A model generated the notes under the pieces. The model worked only from the letters and a program-made list of their open reading frames with translations. It was not told where the DNA came from and did not search any database. Below are positions 16,370-25,079 of a DNA stretch of 64,000 bases, piece after piece. Both the position numbers and the translations under genes were made by a program. Within the stretch, counting starts at the first letter, position 1. Each line of letters opens with the position of its first letter. This DNA comes from JAGNLV01 sp964612145. GTDB taxonomy: Bacteria; Zixibacteria; MSB-5A5; GN15; FEB-12. Location of the stretch: positions 76,118 through 140,117 of the forward strand of contig CAZTBP010000011.1 in the NCBI GenBank assembly GCA_964612145.1, read 5' to 3'.

Positions 16370-17365
16370 TCAGTCGTTGTTGGAGAGTGTGCTGAAGAAC
16401 TTCTCGCCCAGATTCAGCAGATAATCACGGCCGCGAGTGGGATGCGCGAGGCTGTTGATCCAGTGTTCGGGAATTGCGTCGAGGCCGTGACGCGCGCCAG
16501 CGATGGCACCGGTTATGGCGGCATTGCTGTCGGTGTCTCCCCCGGCGTTCACAGCCGTAATGACGGATTCCTCGAAGCTATCGGGATTGGTCAGGAAACA
16601 CCAGACGGCAAACGGGACGGACTCCATTACAAAACCACCGGTTCCAAGGGCGCCGGAGGCTTCGGCGACATTGGAATGCCGAAACTTGTAGACGCCGCGC
16701 AGTTTGTCGGCCATCGACGGTGAGAATTCGTTGGCGGCATCGGCGATATCATCCAGGAACAGTTTAGGGTCAAAGTTGTCGGCGTGATGCAGGCAGTGGG
16801 CGACGCCAGCGGCAATGGTTGCCGCACCGGCGACCGAACGGGGGTCGGTGTGCGTGATGCGTGAGGATACTTTGGCGCACTCAAGCAGCGCTTTACGTCG
16901 GTCGGGGGCATGGAAAAACAGCCCGATAGGTCCGGCGCGCATGGCGGCGCCGTTGCCGGCTGATTTCGAGCCGGATTCGGTCGGCGGGACGCCCGCTTTC
17001 AGTTTCGAGCAGGATTCCCTGAGAGCCTGACCAAAGGAATGGGCCCAGTCGATCCAGTCGGCGAATCGTGCGCCGAGGTCGTTTACATTGCAGCCGTTGT
17101 TTTCGAGAAGCGATTCTGTGACCAGGATGGTCATTTCGGTATCGTCGGTATAGGTGCCTTTGGGATCGCGGTTCTCGACGTAGTTTGTGAGGCGGTCGTA
17201 GTGCTTTTTAATCTGCTCGGGCGGGTAGCCTTCAACCGGGTTGCCGAGGGCATCGGCGACGGCGACTCCAAGGAGACATCCCTGAATTTGTTTGAGACCG
17301 GGCACAGGCTCCTCTATCGGGTGTTCAGTCCAGTGGGATTTCGAGGCCGTCGACAGCGAGGACAA
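16370..17365 (-). CDS. ADP-ribosylglycohydrolase-family protein
   Basis: A 331-residue member of the ADP-ribosylglycohydrolase (DraG/ARH) family, which remove ADP-ribose from proteins, nucleic acids or small molecules using two magnesium ions. The family motifs are present: GCLLGVAVADALGNPVEG (near residues 29-46), TYTDDTEM (near 71-78) and NAGGDTDSNAAITGAI (near 287-302), whose acidic residues hold the metals. The start is uncertain: the ATG at 17365 lies inside the upstream gene, overlapping it by 41 bases; a GTG at 17305 just after GAGGAG is another option and begins right before the domain. It is third in a likely operon with the MBL-fold and aldolase genes. Confidence 0.9.
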   Translation of the reverse strand: MSSLSTASKSHWTEHPIEEPVPGLKQIQGCLLGVAVADALGNPVEGYPPEQIKKHYDRLTNYVENRDPKGTYTDDTEMTILVTESLLENNGCNVNDLGARFADWIDWAHSFGQALRESCSKLKAGVPPTESGSKSAGNGAAMRAGPIGLFFHAPDRRKALLECAKVSSRITHTDPRSVAGAATIAAGVAHCLHHADNFDPKLFLDDIADAANEFSPSMADKLRGVYKFRHSNVAEASGALGTGGFVMESVPFAVWCFLTNPDSFEESVITAVNAGGDTDSNAAITGAIAGARHGLDAIPEHWINSLAHPTRGRDYLLNLGEKFFSTLSNND

Positions 17366-18098
17366 AGTTGGTCATTTCCGCCTCCCGAAGCTGAGCCGCC
17401 ATCTCGGCATTGTTATCGGCGTCGGACAGGTGGGTGAGGATAAACCGGGTGTCAGGAACGGTGAGGGCGTAGTCGATGAGCCGGTAGAGATCGATGTGGG
17501 TTGTTTCCATGACGACGAAATCACAGCCGGTGATATTCGGGCGGATATTCTCGAAGCTCTTGATATCGGATGAGTAAAACAGACACCTCTCCCCTACTCT
17601 AATCTTCAGCGAAAAACACTGGCACTTGTTGGGCAGGCCGAGCTTTTTGATCAGTTCGCGGTTGTGTTCGAGGTGTCCGGTTTCGAAAGCTTCGATCGTG
17701 AAGCCGTTGTCAAGTTTCAGAGTTTGATCGTAGCCGATGAGTTCGGGTGTATAGTTGAGCTTCTCCGGAATGATATACATGGCGTTGAGCGTGGTCCGGA
17801 ACGGTTCGATATATTCTTCGGGCAGGTAGATCTCGACCGGTTCCTCGCGCCTGATCAGGTGAATTTGCTGGAGAAACAGCGGCAGTTCGCAGCAGTGGTC
17901 GGGGTGGGTGTGGGTGATGAAAATCCGGTCGACATCGAGCACGTCGAAGCCGCGCCGCAGGAACGATGCGGTGACACCGCCGCCGCAGTCGATCAGGGTG
18001 TGGCGACGATCGACGGACAGGACATAGCCGGAGGTGGCGCGGTCGGGTTGAGCGTGGCCGGATGAAGAGCCCAAAATCGTAAAGCGCGGCTTTGGCAT
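17325..18098 (-). CDS. Metallo-beta-lactamase-fold hydrolase (RNase Z-like)
   Basis: A 257-residue MBL-fold enzyme. The metal motif is HTHPDH (His63, His65, Asp67, His68). Later ligands are the Asp in YSSDIKSF and the His in LTHLSDADNN. The early GSSSGHAQPDRATSGYVL segment and the overall order resemble the RNase Z / arylsulfatase side of the family, where the T-S-G turn shapes the substrate pocket. No exosite arm is evident, so tRNA processing is not supported over phosphodiester or cyclic-nucleotide hydrolysis. It begins eight bases after the aldolase gene and overlaps the ADP-ribosylglycohydrolase, so the three are almost certainly co-transcribed. Confidence 0.88.
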   Translation of the reverse strand: MPKPRFTILGSSSGHAQPDRATSGYVLSVDRRHTLIDCGGGVTASFLRRGFDVLDVDRIFITHTHPDHCCELPLFLQQIHLIRREEPVEIYLPEEYIEPFRTTLNAMYIIPEKLNYTPELIGYDQTLKLDNGFTIEAFETGHLEHNRELIKKLGLPNKCQCFSLKIRVGERCLFYSSDIKSFENIRPNITGCDFVVMETTHIDLYRLIDYALTVPDTRFILTHLSDADNNAEMAAQLREAEMTNFVLAVDGLEIPLD

Positions 18099-18106
18099 TG
18101 GATCTC

Positions 18107-19135
18107 CTACGACAAGATTTTCTTTATTCGGGTTACAGCTTCTTCGCAGTCGTTGGCGGAGACATCGAGGTGCGTGACCATACGGATACGTTTGACGCCG
18201 AACGGCACGGCCCAGACGCGGACTTCTTTCATTTGATCGAGGATTTCATCAGCAGTCTGGTCGGTTTGAATGTCGGCCAGGATGATATTGGTCTGGACTC
18301 GTCTCATATCGACCGTGAAGGTGTCCATGCTGTTAAGCTGCTCGGCAAGGTATTGTGCGTTGGCGTGGTCATCGGCCAGGCGCGGGATGTTGTTTTTGAC
18401 GGCGTAGAGTCCTGCAGCGGCTATGATGCCGACCTGCCGCATGCCGCCGCCGAACATTTTGCGTTCGCGCAGGCACCGGGCGATGAAATCAGCCGGGCCG
18501 AGAATCACCGATCCGATCGGGGCGCCGAGGCCTTTGGACAGGCAGACGGAGACTGACTTGAAAGGCGCGGTTAGTTCCTTCAGGGACAGTCCGGTGGCGA
18601 CGTGGGCGTTCCAGATCCGGGCGCCATCGAGATGGAAGAGCAGGTCGAATTCGTCGCAGACTTTCCTGACCTCGAGAATTTCTTTCTGCGGCAGAATGGT
18701 GCCGCCGTGCCGGTTGTGGGTATTTTCCAGGGCAACGGCTTTGGTTCGCGGAGTGTGAAGGTTTTCGGGCCGGATACAGTTGCGGACGGTCTTGGCGGAT
18801 ATCATGCCGTACTCGGTGTCCAGCAAGTTGATCAGCAGGCCGCTGTGGACGGCCGGTCCGGCGGCTTCGTAGTTGACGATATGGCAGTCACGTTCGCAGA
18901 GCAGTTCCCATCCTCGGCGAGTCTGGGCTTTGAGGGCGATCTGGTTCCCCATGGTTCCGGAGGGGACGTACAGAGCGGCCTCTTTGCCGAAGAGATCGGC
19001 GACGCAGGTTTCGAGCTGTTTGACGGAGGGATCATCGCCGAAAACATCGTCGCCAACTTCGGCCGTGGCGATAACCTCGCGCATTTCGGGCGAGGGTTTA
19101 GTCACGGTGTCGGATCGCAAATCGATAGTTTTCAT
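18107..19135 (-). CDS. ltaE: Low-specificity L-threonine aldolase
   Basis: A PLP enzyme of 342 residues that splits threonine or allo-threonine to glycine and acetaldehyde. It opens with the family block IDLRSDTVTKPSPEMR. PLP-site segments PSGTMGNQ (58-65) and HLDGARIWNA (168-177) are present, and the Schiff-base Lys is Lys201 in CLSKGLGAPIGS. The start is the ATG at 19135, where homology begins; an upstream in-frame extension to 19171 has no support. It is the first gene of the operon with the MBL-fold and ADP-ribosylglycohydrolase genes. Its metabolic link to them is not evident. Confidence 0.93.
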   Translation of the reverse strand: MKTIDLRSDTVTKPSPEMREVIATAEVGDDVFGDDPSVKQLETCVADLFGKEAALYVPSGTMGNQIALKAQTRRGWELLCERDCHIVNYEAAGPAVHSGLLINLLDTEYGMISAKTVRNCIRPENLHTPRTKAVALENTHNRHGGTILPQKEILEVRKVCDEFDLLFHLDGARIWNAHVATGLSLKELTAPFKSVSVCLSKGLGAPIGSVILGPADFIARCLRERKMFGGGMRQVGIIAAAGLYAVKNNIPRLADDHANAQYLAEQLNSMDTFTVDMRRVQTNIILADIQTDQTADEILDQMKEVRVWAVPFGVKRIRMVTHLDVSANDCEEAVTRIKKILS

Positions 19136-19197
19136 GGGACGCAATATAGGTGAGAATATCCGTGTAGACAAGCGGGATCGGGTGGGGCGTAACGGTA

Positions 19198-19224
19198 ACG
19201 GGCCGCGCCAAATGCGCGGCCCGT
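19198..19224 (-). terminator. Perfect GC-rich hairpin after the cold-shock gene, no T-run
   Basis: An 11-bp perfect stem ACGGGCCGCGC/GCGCGGCCCGT (19198-19208, 19214-19224) with loop CAAAT, 32 bases beyond the cold-shock stop codon. There is no T-run on either side. A terminator or RNA-stabilising hairpin is likely. Confidence 0.5.
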
Positions 19225-19256
19225 GCCGAGTACTTCTTTACGCTTGCTGGGTGAAG

Positions 19257-19463
19257 TCAGTGTGCTGGATGCACGTTTTGTGCGCGGGGTTGTCCTTTGG
19301 AGTCTGTGAGGTCGAACAGGACCTCCTGTCCTTGCCGCAAGGTCTTGAAGCCGTCCATGTTAATCGCCGTGTAGTGGACGTAGACGTCCTCCGACGAGTC
19401 CTCGCTGGCGATAATGCCCCAGCCTTTGAAATCATTGAAATACTTGACTGTACCCTTGGACAT
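19257..19463 (-). CDS. Cold-shock domain protein
   Basis: A 68-residue single-domain nucleic-acid-binding OB fold. RNP1 reads KGWGII, with Trp in place of the usual Phe, and RNP2 reads VYVHYTAI, with Tyr replacing Phe twice. Both retain aromatic stacking positions. The start is the ATG at 19463 behind GGAGGG; an in-frame ATG five codons upstream has none. It has its own promoter (TATAAT at 19523-19528) and a leader of about 50 bases, so it is a monocistronic unit. Several paralogues are usual in a genome, so no cspA-type letter is assigned. Confidence 0.93.
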   Translation of the reverse strand: MSKGTVKYFNDFKGWGIIASEDSSEDVYVHYTAINMDGFKTLRQGQEVLFDLTDSKGQPRAQNVHPAH

Positions 19464-19522
19464 AGACCCTCCGCTCAAATGGGATTTGGGTTTGATTCGG
19501 ATTTGGATACCGTTTCATTAAT

Positions 19523-19552
19523 ATTATACGGAGAAATCGTATTCAATGACAA
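19523..19552 (-). promoter_or_regulatory. Sigma-70-type promoter of the cold-shock gene
   Basis: Minus-strand TTGTCA (19547-19552), an 18-base spacer and a perfect TATAAT (19523-19528), about 60 bases before the start codon. The AT-rich leader that follows could fold differently at low temperature, as in other csp leaders (inference). Confidence 0.7.
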
Positions 19553-19567
19553 GAAAAAAAGGTCGTT

Positions 19568-20203
19568 TCAGCCCAGGTATTGAATCAAGATGCCGGAAAC
19601 TGTCATGACGAGGCCGGCGATCAGGGGGACGGAGACGTTGTCATCGAGGCCGAGCGGCATCGCCTCGATCAGGGCGGCGACAACAGCGCCGGTGAGGCCG
19701 ACCGACAGGGCTAGATCGGGCACGAGCAGGGCCACCAGCACGGTGCCGATCAGGCAGGCAGTAGTCCCCTCTACGGTCTTGGCGCGTATGAACTTATGTT
19801 TTCCGAGCCGGCGCCCAACGAGTGCCGCCAAGGTATCACCCACGATGATAAACGAAAGGGCGGCAACGGCTATGGGTTTCGTAAACAGGGCCACGGCCGC
19901 GACGACAGAAATAAATATGTAGGTTGCGCCGGTAAAGTCACCGTTTTGCTCGTGGCTTCGGATCATGTGGCCGAAAACGTGCCTGAAGATGGTGCGCCAG
20001 AGCCAGCCATTGCGCAGGCGGGAGATGTCTACCGCTATTGTGAAGATGGCTATGGGCACCATAATAGTGAGCATGTCGCCCTTGCTTAAGCCGAGAATCT
20101 GGTAGCCGGCCGGGATTACCAGCGCAAACATGTGTGTGGCTTTCCGCTCAACTTCCTGCAGGAAGCTAATCTGGTCCTCCGACTCGGCCGGGGCCGGGCT
20201 CAT
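19568..20203 (-). CDS. SEC59/DGK1/VTE5-family CTP-dependent lipid kinase
   Basis: A 211-residue membrane protein with about six helices. It matches the SEC59/DGK1/VTE5 family, which phosphorylate membrane alcohols such as dolichol, diacylglycerol or phytol using CTP. The family core is visible: FIIVGDTLAALVGRRLGKHKF, then KTVEGTTACLIGT and the C-terminal EAMPLGLDDNVSVPL. Its start overlaps the parvulin lipoprotein stop by four bases (ATGA), so it is translationally coupled to it. The substrate is unknown. Annotation pipelines often call this family phosphatidate cytidylyltransferase. Confidence 0.82.
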   Translation of the reverse strand: MSPAPAESEDQISFLQEVERKATHMFALVIPAGYQILGLSKGDMLTIMVPIAIFTIAVDISRLRNGWLWRTIFRHVFGHMIRSHEQNGDFTGATYIFISVVAAVALFTKPIAVAALSFIIVGDTLAALVGRRLGKHKFIRAKTVEGTTACLIGTVLVALLVPDLALSVGLTGAVVAALIEAMPLGLDDNVSVPLIAGLVMTVSGILIQYLG

Positions 20204-21978
20204 GATATGGCAGCCTTTTCTTCGGGCGTGAGCCGCTCCGAGAGGGGTTTCAGGTTGACCGGTCGCACCGGGCCGAGATATACGACGCCATAGGTTTCAA
20301 AGAGCATATCGCGGAATGCGTCGCTCACTTCTTTCTGATGCTGCTTTTTAAGAATCGGCACAATTTCGTGCCTTGCCTGGCCCAGGGTCTTTGGTTGGCG
20401 CCGCTCAATCAGTTTGATGATATGCCAGCCGTATTCGGTTCTTACCGGTTCGCTGATTTGTCCCACGGGTGTAATGCGGGCCATTTCGTAGAAGGCGTCG
20501 GGCATGTCACCGGGACCAATTTTGCCGAGATCGGCCAGTTCCCGCCGGAGGCTTGCGTCGCCCGGGTAGTACTCCTCGGCAAGTTCGAGGAAATCGTAGC
20601 CGGCGCGAGCCTGGTCGCGGAGGAACACTGCAAAGGCGGAGTCCTCGGCAACGATATGCTGTACCACGAGGGGCTTCTCGAAATCAAATTCTTCGACGTT
20701 TTTTTGATAATAGGCCTGGATGGCGGAGTCGGGCGGGGTCCAGTTGGGGTCCTGTCGCCGTTGCAGGAGCACTGTCTTGGCCGCCTTGTGGTAGGCCTGA
20801 TCGCGGAACTGTTTCACTTCCGGCAGGGTGTCGATTTCGGCGGCCCGGGCAGCCTGGACGAGAATGTAGCGTCGGGCCGCCTGGTGGACCATTTCACGTT
20901 TCTGTTCGGGAGTCGTGTTATCGACATTGTATTTGCGGCGAAAACTCTCTTCAAAGGCCCGAAGGTCATGAATATCGATGGTATCGGTGCCGTTGAGAAT
21001 ACCGACCCATTCGGTTTTGTCGGCCAGGTAGACATTGGTATCAAGCATCGGTTCGTTGTAAACGAGGTTGATTTCCTGTTCAAGGGAGTCAATGAGCGGC
21101 GCCGCCAGTTTTTGTGACTTTTTTGATTTGAGATAGTTCCTGATCTGGCTGAAGAGCGTTGAGTCCAGCGTGAGGGTATCGATCGGCTTGTAGTCCTCGA
21201 CATAGAGAATGTGCCAGCCGTTGTTGGTTTGGTAGGGATCGGAATAGGTGCCCGGTTCGAGGTTAAAGGCCACGGAATCAAACGGGTCCTGGTACACACC
21301 ACGTTCAACCCAGCCTAAGCCGCCCTCGGGACGGGTGGCGATATTCTCGTGTGAGTATTCCCGGGCGGTTTCTTTGAATGACGCCCCCTTATCGAGGATG
21401 TCCTTTATTTCCCAGGCGTACGCTTCCAGTTCTCGTGCGACGGAATCCGGGGGCAGCTTGCGCATCCGAAGGGAGTCGGGGCCGTACAGCATACCGGATT
21501 GGGTCAGGTAGATGTGGTAGACATTTACCTTTTCGGTGGTTTCAAAGAGTTTGGCGCTGTCGCGGTAGAATTGTCGGACTGTCTGGGAGTCAATCGTAAT
21601 CGGATCGAAAGTGGTAACTCGGGACCAGGTCCTGATAAGCTCGTCGTAGTAGCGTCGGCGAAAATTCCGGTAGTGTTCAAAATACTTGTCCAGGTCGATG
21701 TTTTCCGTGTAGAGCCCGGCCAGGGTGTCTATCAGGATTTCTTCGAGGAAATCGTGCACCTCGGCGGACGACATTTCGCCGCCATCGGGCAGTTCACGGC
21801 TGACGCGGAGTTTCTCCATTAACTCGTGCCAGGTTATGGAATAGAAGGTATCGGCCCGGGCAACGACGCGGTCCACCTGGACTCGATTTTGAATTGAATC
21901 AGGCGGCGGAGTGGCGCAGCCGATGACGAGAATCAGCAGGGTGATTGCAGAAACGAACAGGTACTTTGTATATGCCAT
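20200..21978 (-). CDS. Lipoprotein with two parvulin-type PPIase domains
   Basis: A 592-residue periplasmic foldase candidate. The start is the ATG at 21978 behind GGAG, giving a lipoprotein signal whose lipid-bearing Cys is residue 21 (VIGC). The first parvulin domain is near residues 155-275 (HIYLTQSGMLYG, GGLGWVERG, NNGWHILYVE). The second is near 455-560 (VVQHIVAEDSAF, ADLGKIGPGDMP, EYGWHIIKLIERR). The arrangement resembles SurA/PrsA-like chaperones for outer-membrane or secreted proteins. It is followed by the lipid kinase gene with a four-base overlap and preceded by pilS. Confidence 0.88.
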   Translation of the reverse strand: MAYTKYLFVSAITLLILVIGCATPPPDSIQNRVQVDRVVARADTFYSITWHELMEKLRVSRELPDGGEMSSAEVHDFLEEILIDTLAGLYTENIDLDKYFEHYRNFRRRYYDELIRTWSRVTTFDPITIDSQTVRQFYRDSAKLFETTEKVNVYHIYLTQSGMLYGPDSLRMRKLPPDSVARELEAYAWEIKDILDKGASFKETAREYSHENIATRPEGGLGWVERGVYQDPFDSVAFNLEPGTYSDPYQTNNGWHILYVEDYKPIDTLTLDSTLFSQIRNYLKSKKSQKLAAPLIDSLEQEINLVYNEPMLDTNVYLADKTEWVGILNGTDTIDIHDLRAFEESFRRKYNVDNTTPEQKREMVHQAARRYILVQAARAAEIDTLPEVKQFRDQAYHKAAKTVLLQRRQDPNWTPPDSAIQAYYQKNVEEFDFEKPLVVQHIVAEDSAFAVFLRDQARAGYDFLELAEEYYPGDASLRRELADLGKIGPGDMPDAFYEMARITPVGQISEPVRTEYGWHIIKLIERRQPKTLGQARHEIVPILKKQHQKEVSDAFRDMLFETYGVVYLGPVRPVNLKPLSERLTPEEKAAIS

Positions 21979-22070
21979 GATAACTCCGTTTGACAGAATC
22001 GGATACGCGAGTAATACCAAGATCAGATATATTATACACGCTGGACGGAAAATCAACCCCAAACTGGGCT

Positions 22071-23774
22071 TCAGGCGGTCGGGGCGGGCGTTGGCTTGGC
22101 GGGCGACTGGTCGGTCAGAGCAGAATCGGGACGATAGACGGGGAAATCGACGGAAAAAGTGGTGCCATTGTCCAGCTCGGAGACGACATTGAGATTTAGT
22201 TTCAGGGCGGTGCAGGCGCGGTGGACGATAGCCAGTCCGAGACCTGTCCCCTGCTTTTTGGTCGAGTAGAATGGTTGGTAGATTTTGCGGATCTGGTCAT
22301 GCGACATTCCGCAGCCGCTGTCGGCTACCTGGAGGGTAACGGTGTTGCCTTCACGGCTGAGCAGGCGAATCCGCAGTTTGCCCGGTCCCTCACCGATAGC
22401 TTCGCATGCGTTGACGGCAAGATTCAGCAGCAGCTGCTTGATCAGGTCTTCGTCGCCCACGACATAGAGGATAGACTGGTCGGCATCGAACCGCAGGTCA
22501 ATATCCGGGTGGAACGAGTGGTGGTGCCGCAACAAGTGCACGACATCGGAGACCAATCGACAGAGGTCTATCTTGCTGTAGGCGGGTCGGTCGATACGGG
22601 CGTAGTGCAGAAATTCATTGAGGATATTGGTAAGGCGGTCCGATTCTTTCACGATGAGGTCCATCAGCCGGCGGTTTTCGCCGGAGACATCGATTTCCCT
22701 GGCGAGGACCTCGACCGAGCCTGAAATCGACGCAAGCGGATTACGGATTTCGTGTGCGATTGAGGCGGAGAGTTCGCCGACAGCAGCTAATCGGTCAGCG
22801 GCCCGGACTTTGGCTTCGAGAATCTTGGCCTCGGTCAGGTCCGAGAAGATGGCAATGACGCCGCGCGGCGTATAGTCTTCTTCGGTAAGAATAGAAATCG
22901 AGAGTCCAAGCGGTACGGTGACACCGTCGCCGTTAATTATCTCCAATTCGTGTCGCAGGTGGGCGACACGACTGCGGATGCCGTCCATGAGGCTTGTCGC
23001 AAGCTCGGGCATACGTTCGGCTAAAACATCGTTGCACGGCATTCCCCGTACGTCCTCTTCGCTGTAGCCGAGGATTCGTTCGGCGGCACGATTGAAATAG
23101 ACGATGTTTCCGTGGGCGTCGACCGTTATCAGCCCGGAGTTAAGGTGGCGGAGGATATCGTCGGTTTCAAGCCGGGCCTGCCGCAGGGCGCGGGAGGTAT
23201 CGGCCAGGCGTCGGTCCTGTCGTCGGAGGCGTTCAGCGAGGTAACCGGCGATGAAAGCGACGAGATAGAAAATCAGCAGGTGCAAAAAGATGGAATAGAA
23301 GACGCTTTCCTGCACGCTAAAGATAGTGTTTAGCGCATTGAATGAGAGCACGGGATCGGAGCCGGAGAAGCCCAGCCAGATAATAAACGTGTATGCCAGT
23401 GACACCAGGGAAGCCATGACCAGCGTGCCGACCAGCCGGTACACCAGGGCGGCGGAGACGATGGTCAGGATGAAGACGGCTGAAAAGGCTGAGTTGACGT
23501 TACCGGTGGCGTAGATTACGCCGGATTCAACGACAATTTCAAAGAGAAAATGAAGCGCAACGAGGGCCGAGGTGACGCCACGGAAGTTCCGCTTCCGGTC
23601 AAAGGCCAGCAGCAGCGTGAGTCCGAGGGTGATGGCTGCATACTGAAAGAAGGGATACCGAATGAAGCCGGGAAAGCCCATCCAGAGGACAATCACAAAG
23701 AACAGAATCAGGAAGGAGGCTAGTCGCAGCGGGACGAACCAGGTGAGGCGGCGTCTTTCGTCGGTTGTTTCCAT
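22071..23774 (-). CDS. pilS: PilS-like membrane sensor histidine kinase
   Basis: A 567-residue sensor kinase. Residues 15-180 form about six membrane helices, as in PilS. A short coiled coil leads to a PAS domain (near 205-315; SGLITVDAHGNIVYFNRAAERILGY). The phospho-acceptor is His341 in ASIAHEIRNPLAS. The ATP-binding domain has an N box (LLNLAVNACEAIGEG), a DSGCGM G1 box, the F box FYSTKKQGTGLGL and a Pro/Ala-rich C-terminal tail. In Pseudomonas PilS controls pilin transcription through PilR. It lies just downstream of pilC, but no pilR gene adjoins it here; pilC and pilS are separated by a hairpin. Confidence 0.82.
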   Translation of the reverse strand: METTDERRRLTWFVPLRLASFLILFFVIVLWMGFPGFIRYPFFQYAAITLGLTLLLAFDRKRNFRGVTSALVALHFLFEIVVESGVIYATGNVNSAFSAVFILTIVSAALVYRLVGTLVMASLVSLAYTFIIWLGFSGSDPVLSFNALNTIFSVQESVFYSIFLHLLIFYLVAFIAGYLAERLRRQDRRLADTSRALRQARLETDDILRHLNSGLITVDAHGNIVYFNRAAERILGYSEEDVRGMPCNDVLAERMPELATSLMDGIRSRVAHLRHELEIINGDGVTVPLGLSISILTEEDYTPRGVIAIFSDLTEAKILEAKVRAADRLAAVGELSASIAHEIRNPLASISGSVEVLAREIDVSGENRRLMDLIVKESDRLTNILNEFLHYARIDRPAYSKIDLCRLVSDVVHLLRHHHSFHPDIDLRFDADQSILYVVGDEDLIKQLLLNLAVNACEAIGEGPGKLRIRLLSREGNTVTLQVADSGCGMSHDQIRKIYQPFYSTKKQGTGLGLAIVHRACTALKLNLNVVSELDNGTTFSVDFPVYRPDSALTDQSPAKPTPAPTA

Positions 23775-23790
23775 AGTTTAGTTCATGCAA

Positions 23791-23821
23791 AGAGGACGGC
23801 GCCGTACTGACGCCGTCCTCT
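23791..23821 (-). terminator. Hairpin between pilC and pilS
   Basis: An 11-bp perfect stem AGAGGACGGCG/CGCCGTCCTCT (23791-23801, 23811-23821), followed on the minus strand only by TTTGC. It lies between the pilC stop and the pilS start, so it probably ends or attenuates transcription of the pilus operon. Confidence 0.55.
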
Positions 23822-23853
23822 GTTGAATTCGAATGTCGTTCTTCCCCGTTGGC

Positions 23854-25053
23854 TTAGCCGATCTTTCCGATGATGTCGAACATCGGGAGATACATGGCGA
23901 CGAGGATACCACCGATCACAACACCCATAAAGACGATGATGATCGGTTCGATGATCGAGGTGAGGGCGCTGACGGCATCGTCAACTTCTTCGTCGTAGAA
24001 GTCGGCGATCTTGTTGAGCATTTCATCAAGTCCCCCGGTCTTTTCACCGACCGCGATCATCTGCGTGACCATGGGGGGGAACACGCCGGATTGCTTGAGC
24101 GGTCCGGTAATGGTGTCACCCTCGGCGATAGCCATGGTCGACTTGTTAATGGCGTTGGCGATGACCCGGTTGCCGGCGGTTTTGGCCGTAATGTCCATAG
24201 CGTCGAGAATCGACACACCGGAGGCGAGCAGGGTACCGAGGGTGCGCGTGAATCGGGCAACGGCCGATTTCCGGACGAGGGTGCCGAGGACGGGTAATCG
24301 GAGCATCATCTTGTCCCAGACGAGGCCGCCCTGTGGGGTCTTTTTCCAGTAAATAATGCCGACCGTTAACGCGATGGAGCCAAAGAAGATGTACAGGATA
24401 TTGGCTTGAAGGAAGTGTGAGATAGCCAATACGACCGTAGTCGGCATAGGAAGATCAGCCCCGAGGCCGTCGAACATCTTGGCAAAGACCGGGACGATGA
24501 AGGCGAGCATGCCGATGGTAACGGCGGCGGCCACGAACATGACGACCGACGGGTAGACCATGGCGCCTTTCACCTTGCGGATCAGCTTGTCAGCTTTTTC
24601 GCGGTAGACGGCGAGTCGCACGAGGATACCGTCGAGGGCACCGCCGACCTCACCGGCTTCCACCATATTGGTGTAGAGCGGGTCGAAGGTCTTCGGGTGA
24701 CGGGCCATCGCCTCGGACAACGTGGCGCCGCCGGAGACGGCTTCCTGTACCTCTTTGACAACCTTGGCGAGTTCCTTGTTCTCCATCTGGGCGGAGAGGA
24801 TCTCGAGGCACTGCACCATCGGAAGACCGGCGCCGATCATGGTAGCAAACTGTCGGGTAAACCGGGAAACGTCGACGCGTTTAATGCCGGTTCCGATCTT
24901 GATGTTAATTTCTGGTGCGCGCTTACTTATGGAAGTGACCAGGATCCGGTTTTGCCGGAGGACCCGCTCGAGGTCATCTTTACTTTTGGCTTTGAGCTGT
25001 CCCTGGACGGCGGCACCGGCGAGGGTCTTTCCCTTATACTCGAATACTGGCAT
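23854..25053 (-). CDS. pilC: Type IV pilus inner-membrane platform protein
   Basis: A 399-residue PilC/GspF protein that links the pilus to its cytoplasmic motors. It starts with MPVFEYKGKTLAG, the usual PilC opening. Two T2SSF domains are seen: residues near 65-190 (FTRQFATMIGAGLPMVQCLEIL, with the Gly-rich VEAGEVGGALDGIL) and near 270-395 (FTRTLGTLLASGVSILDAMDI, VGEKTGGLDEML). Three membrane helices fit the family, the last ending at the C terminus. It follows pilT by 26 bases. Confidence 0.96.
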   Translation of the reverse strand: MPVFEYKGKTLAGAAVQGQLKAKSKDDLERVLRQNRILVTSISKRAPEINIKIGTGIKRVDVSRFTRQFATMIGAGLPMVQCLEILSAQMENKELAKVVKEVQEAVSGGATLSEAMARHPKTFDPLYTNMVEAGEVGGALDGILVRLAVYREKADKLIRKVKGAMVYPSVVMFVAAAVTIGMLAFIVPVFAKMFDGLGADLPMPTTVVLAISHFLQANILYIFFGSIALTVGIIYWKKTPQGGLVWDKMMLRLPVLGTLVRKSAVARFTRTLGTLLASGVSILDAMDITAKTAGNRVIANAINKSTMAIAEGDTITGPLKQSGVFPPMVTQMIAVGEKTGGLDEMLNKIADFYDEEVDDAVSALTSIIEPIIIVFMGVVIGGILVAMYLPMFDIIGKIG

Positions 25054-25079
25054 GACTTAGCCCTTTTCCCTTAGGGCGC

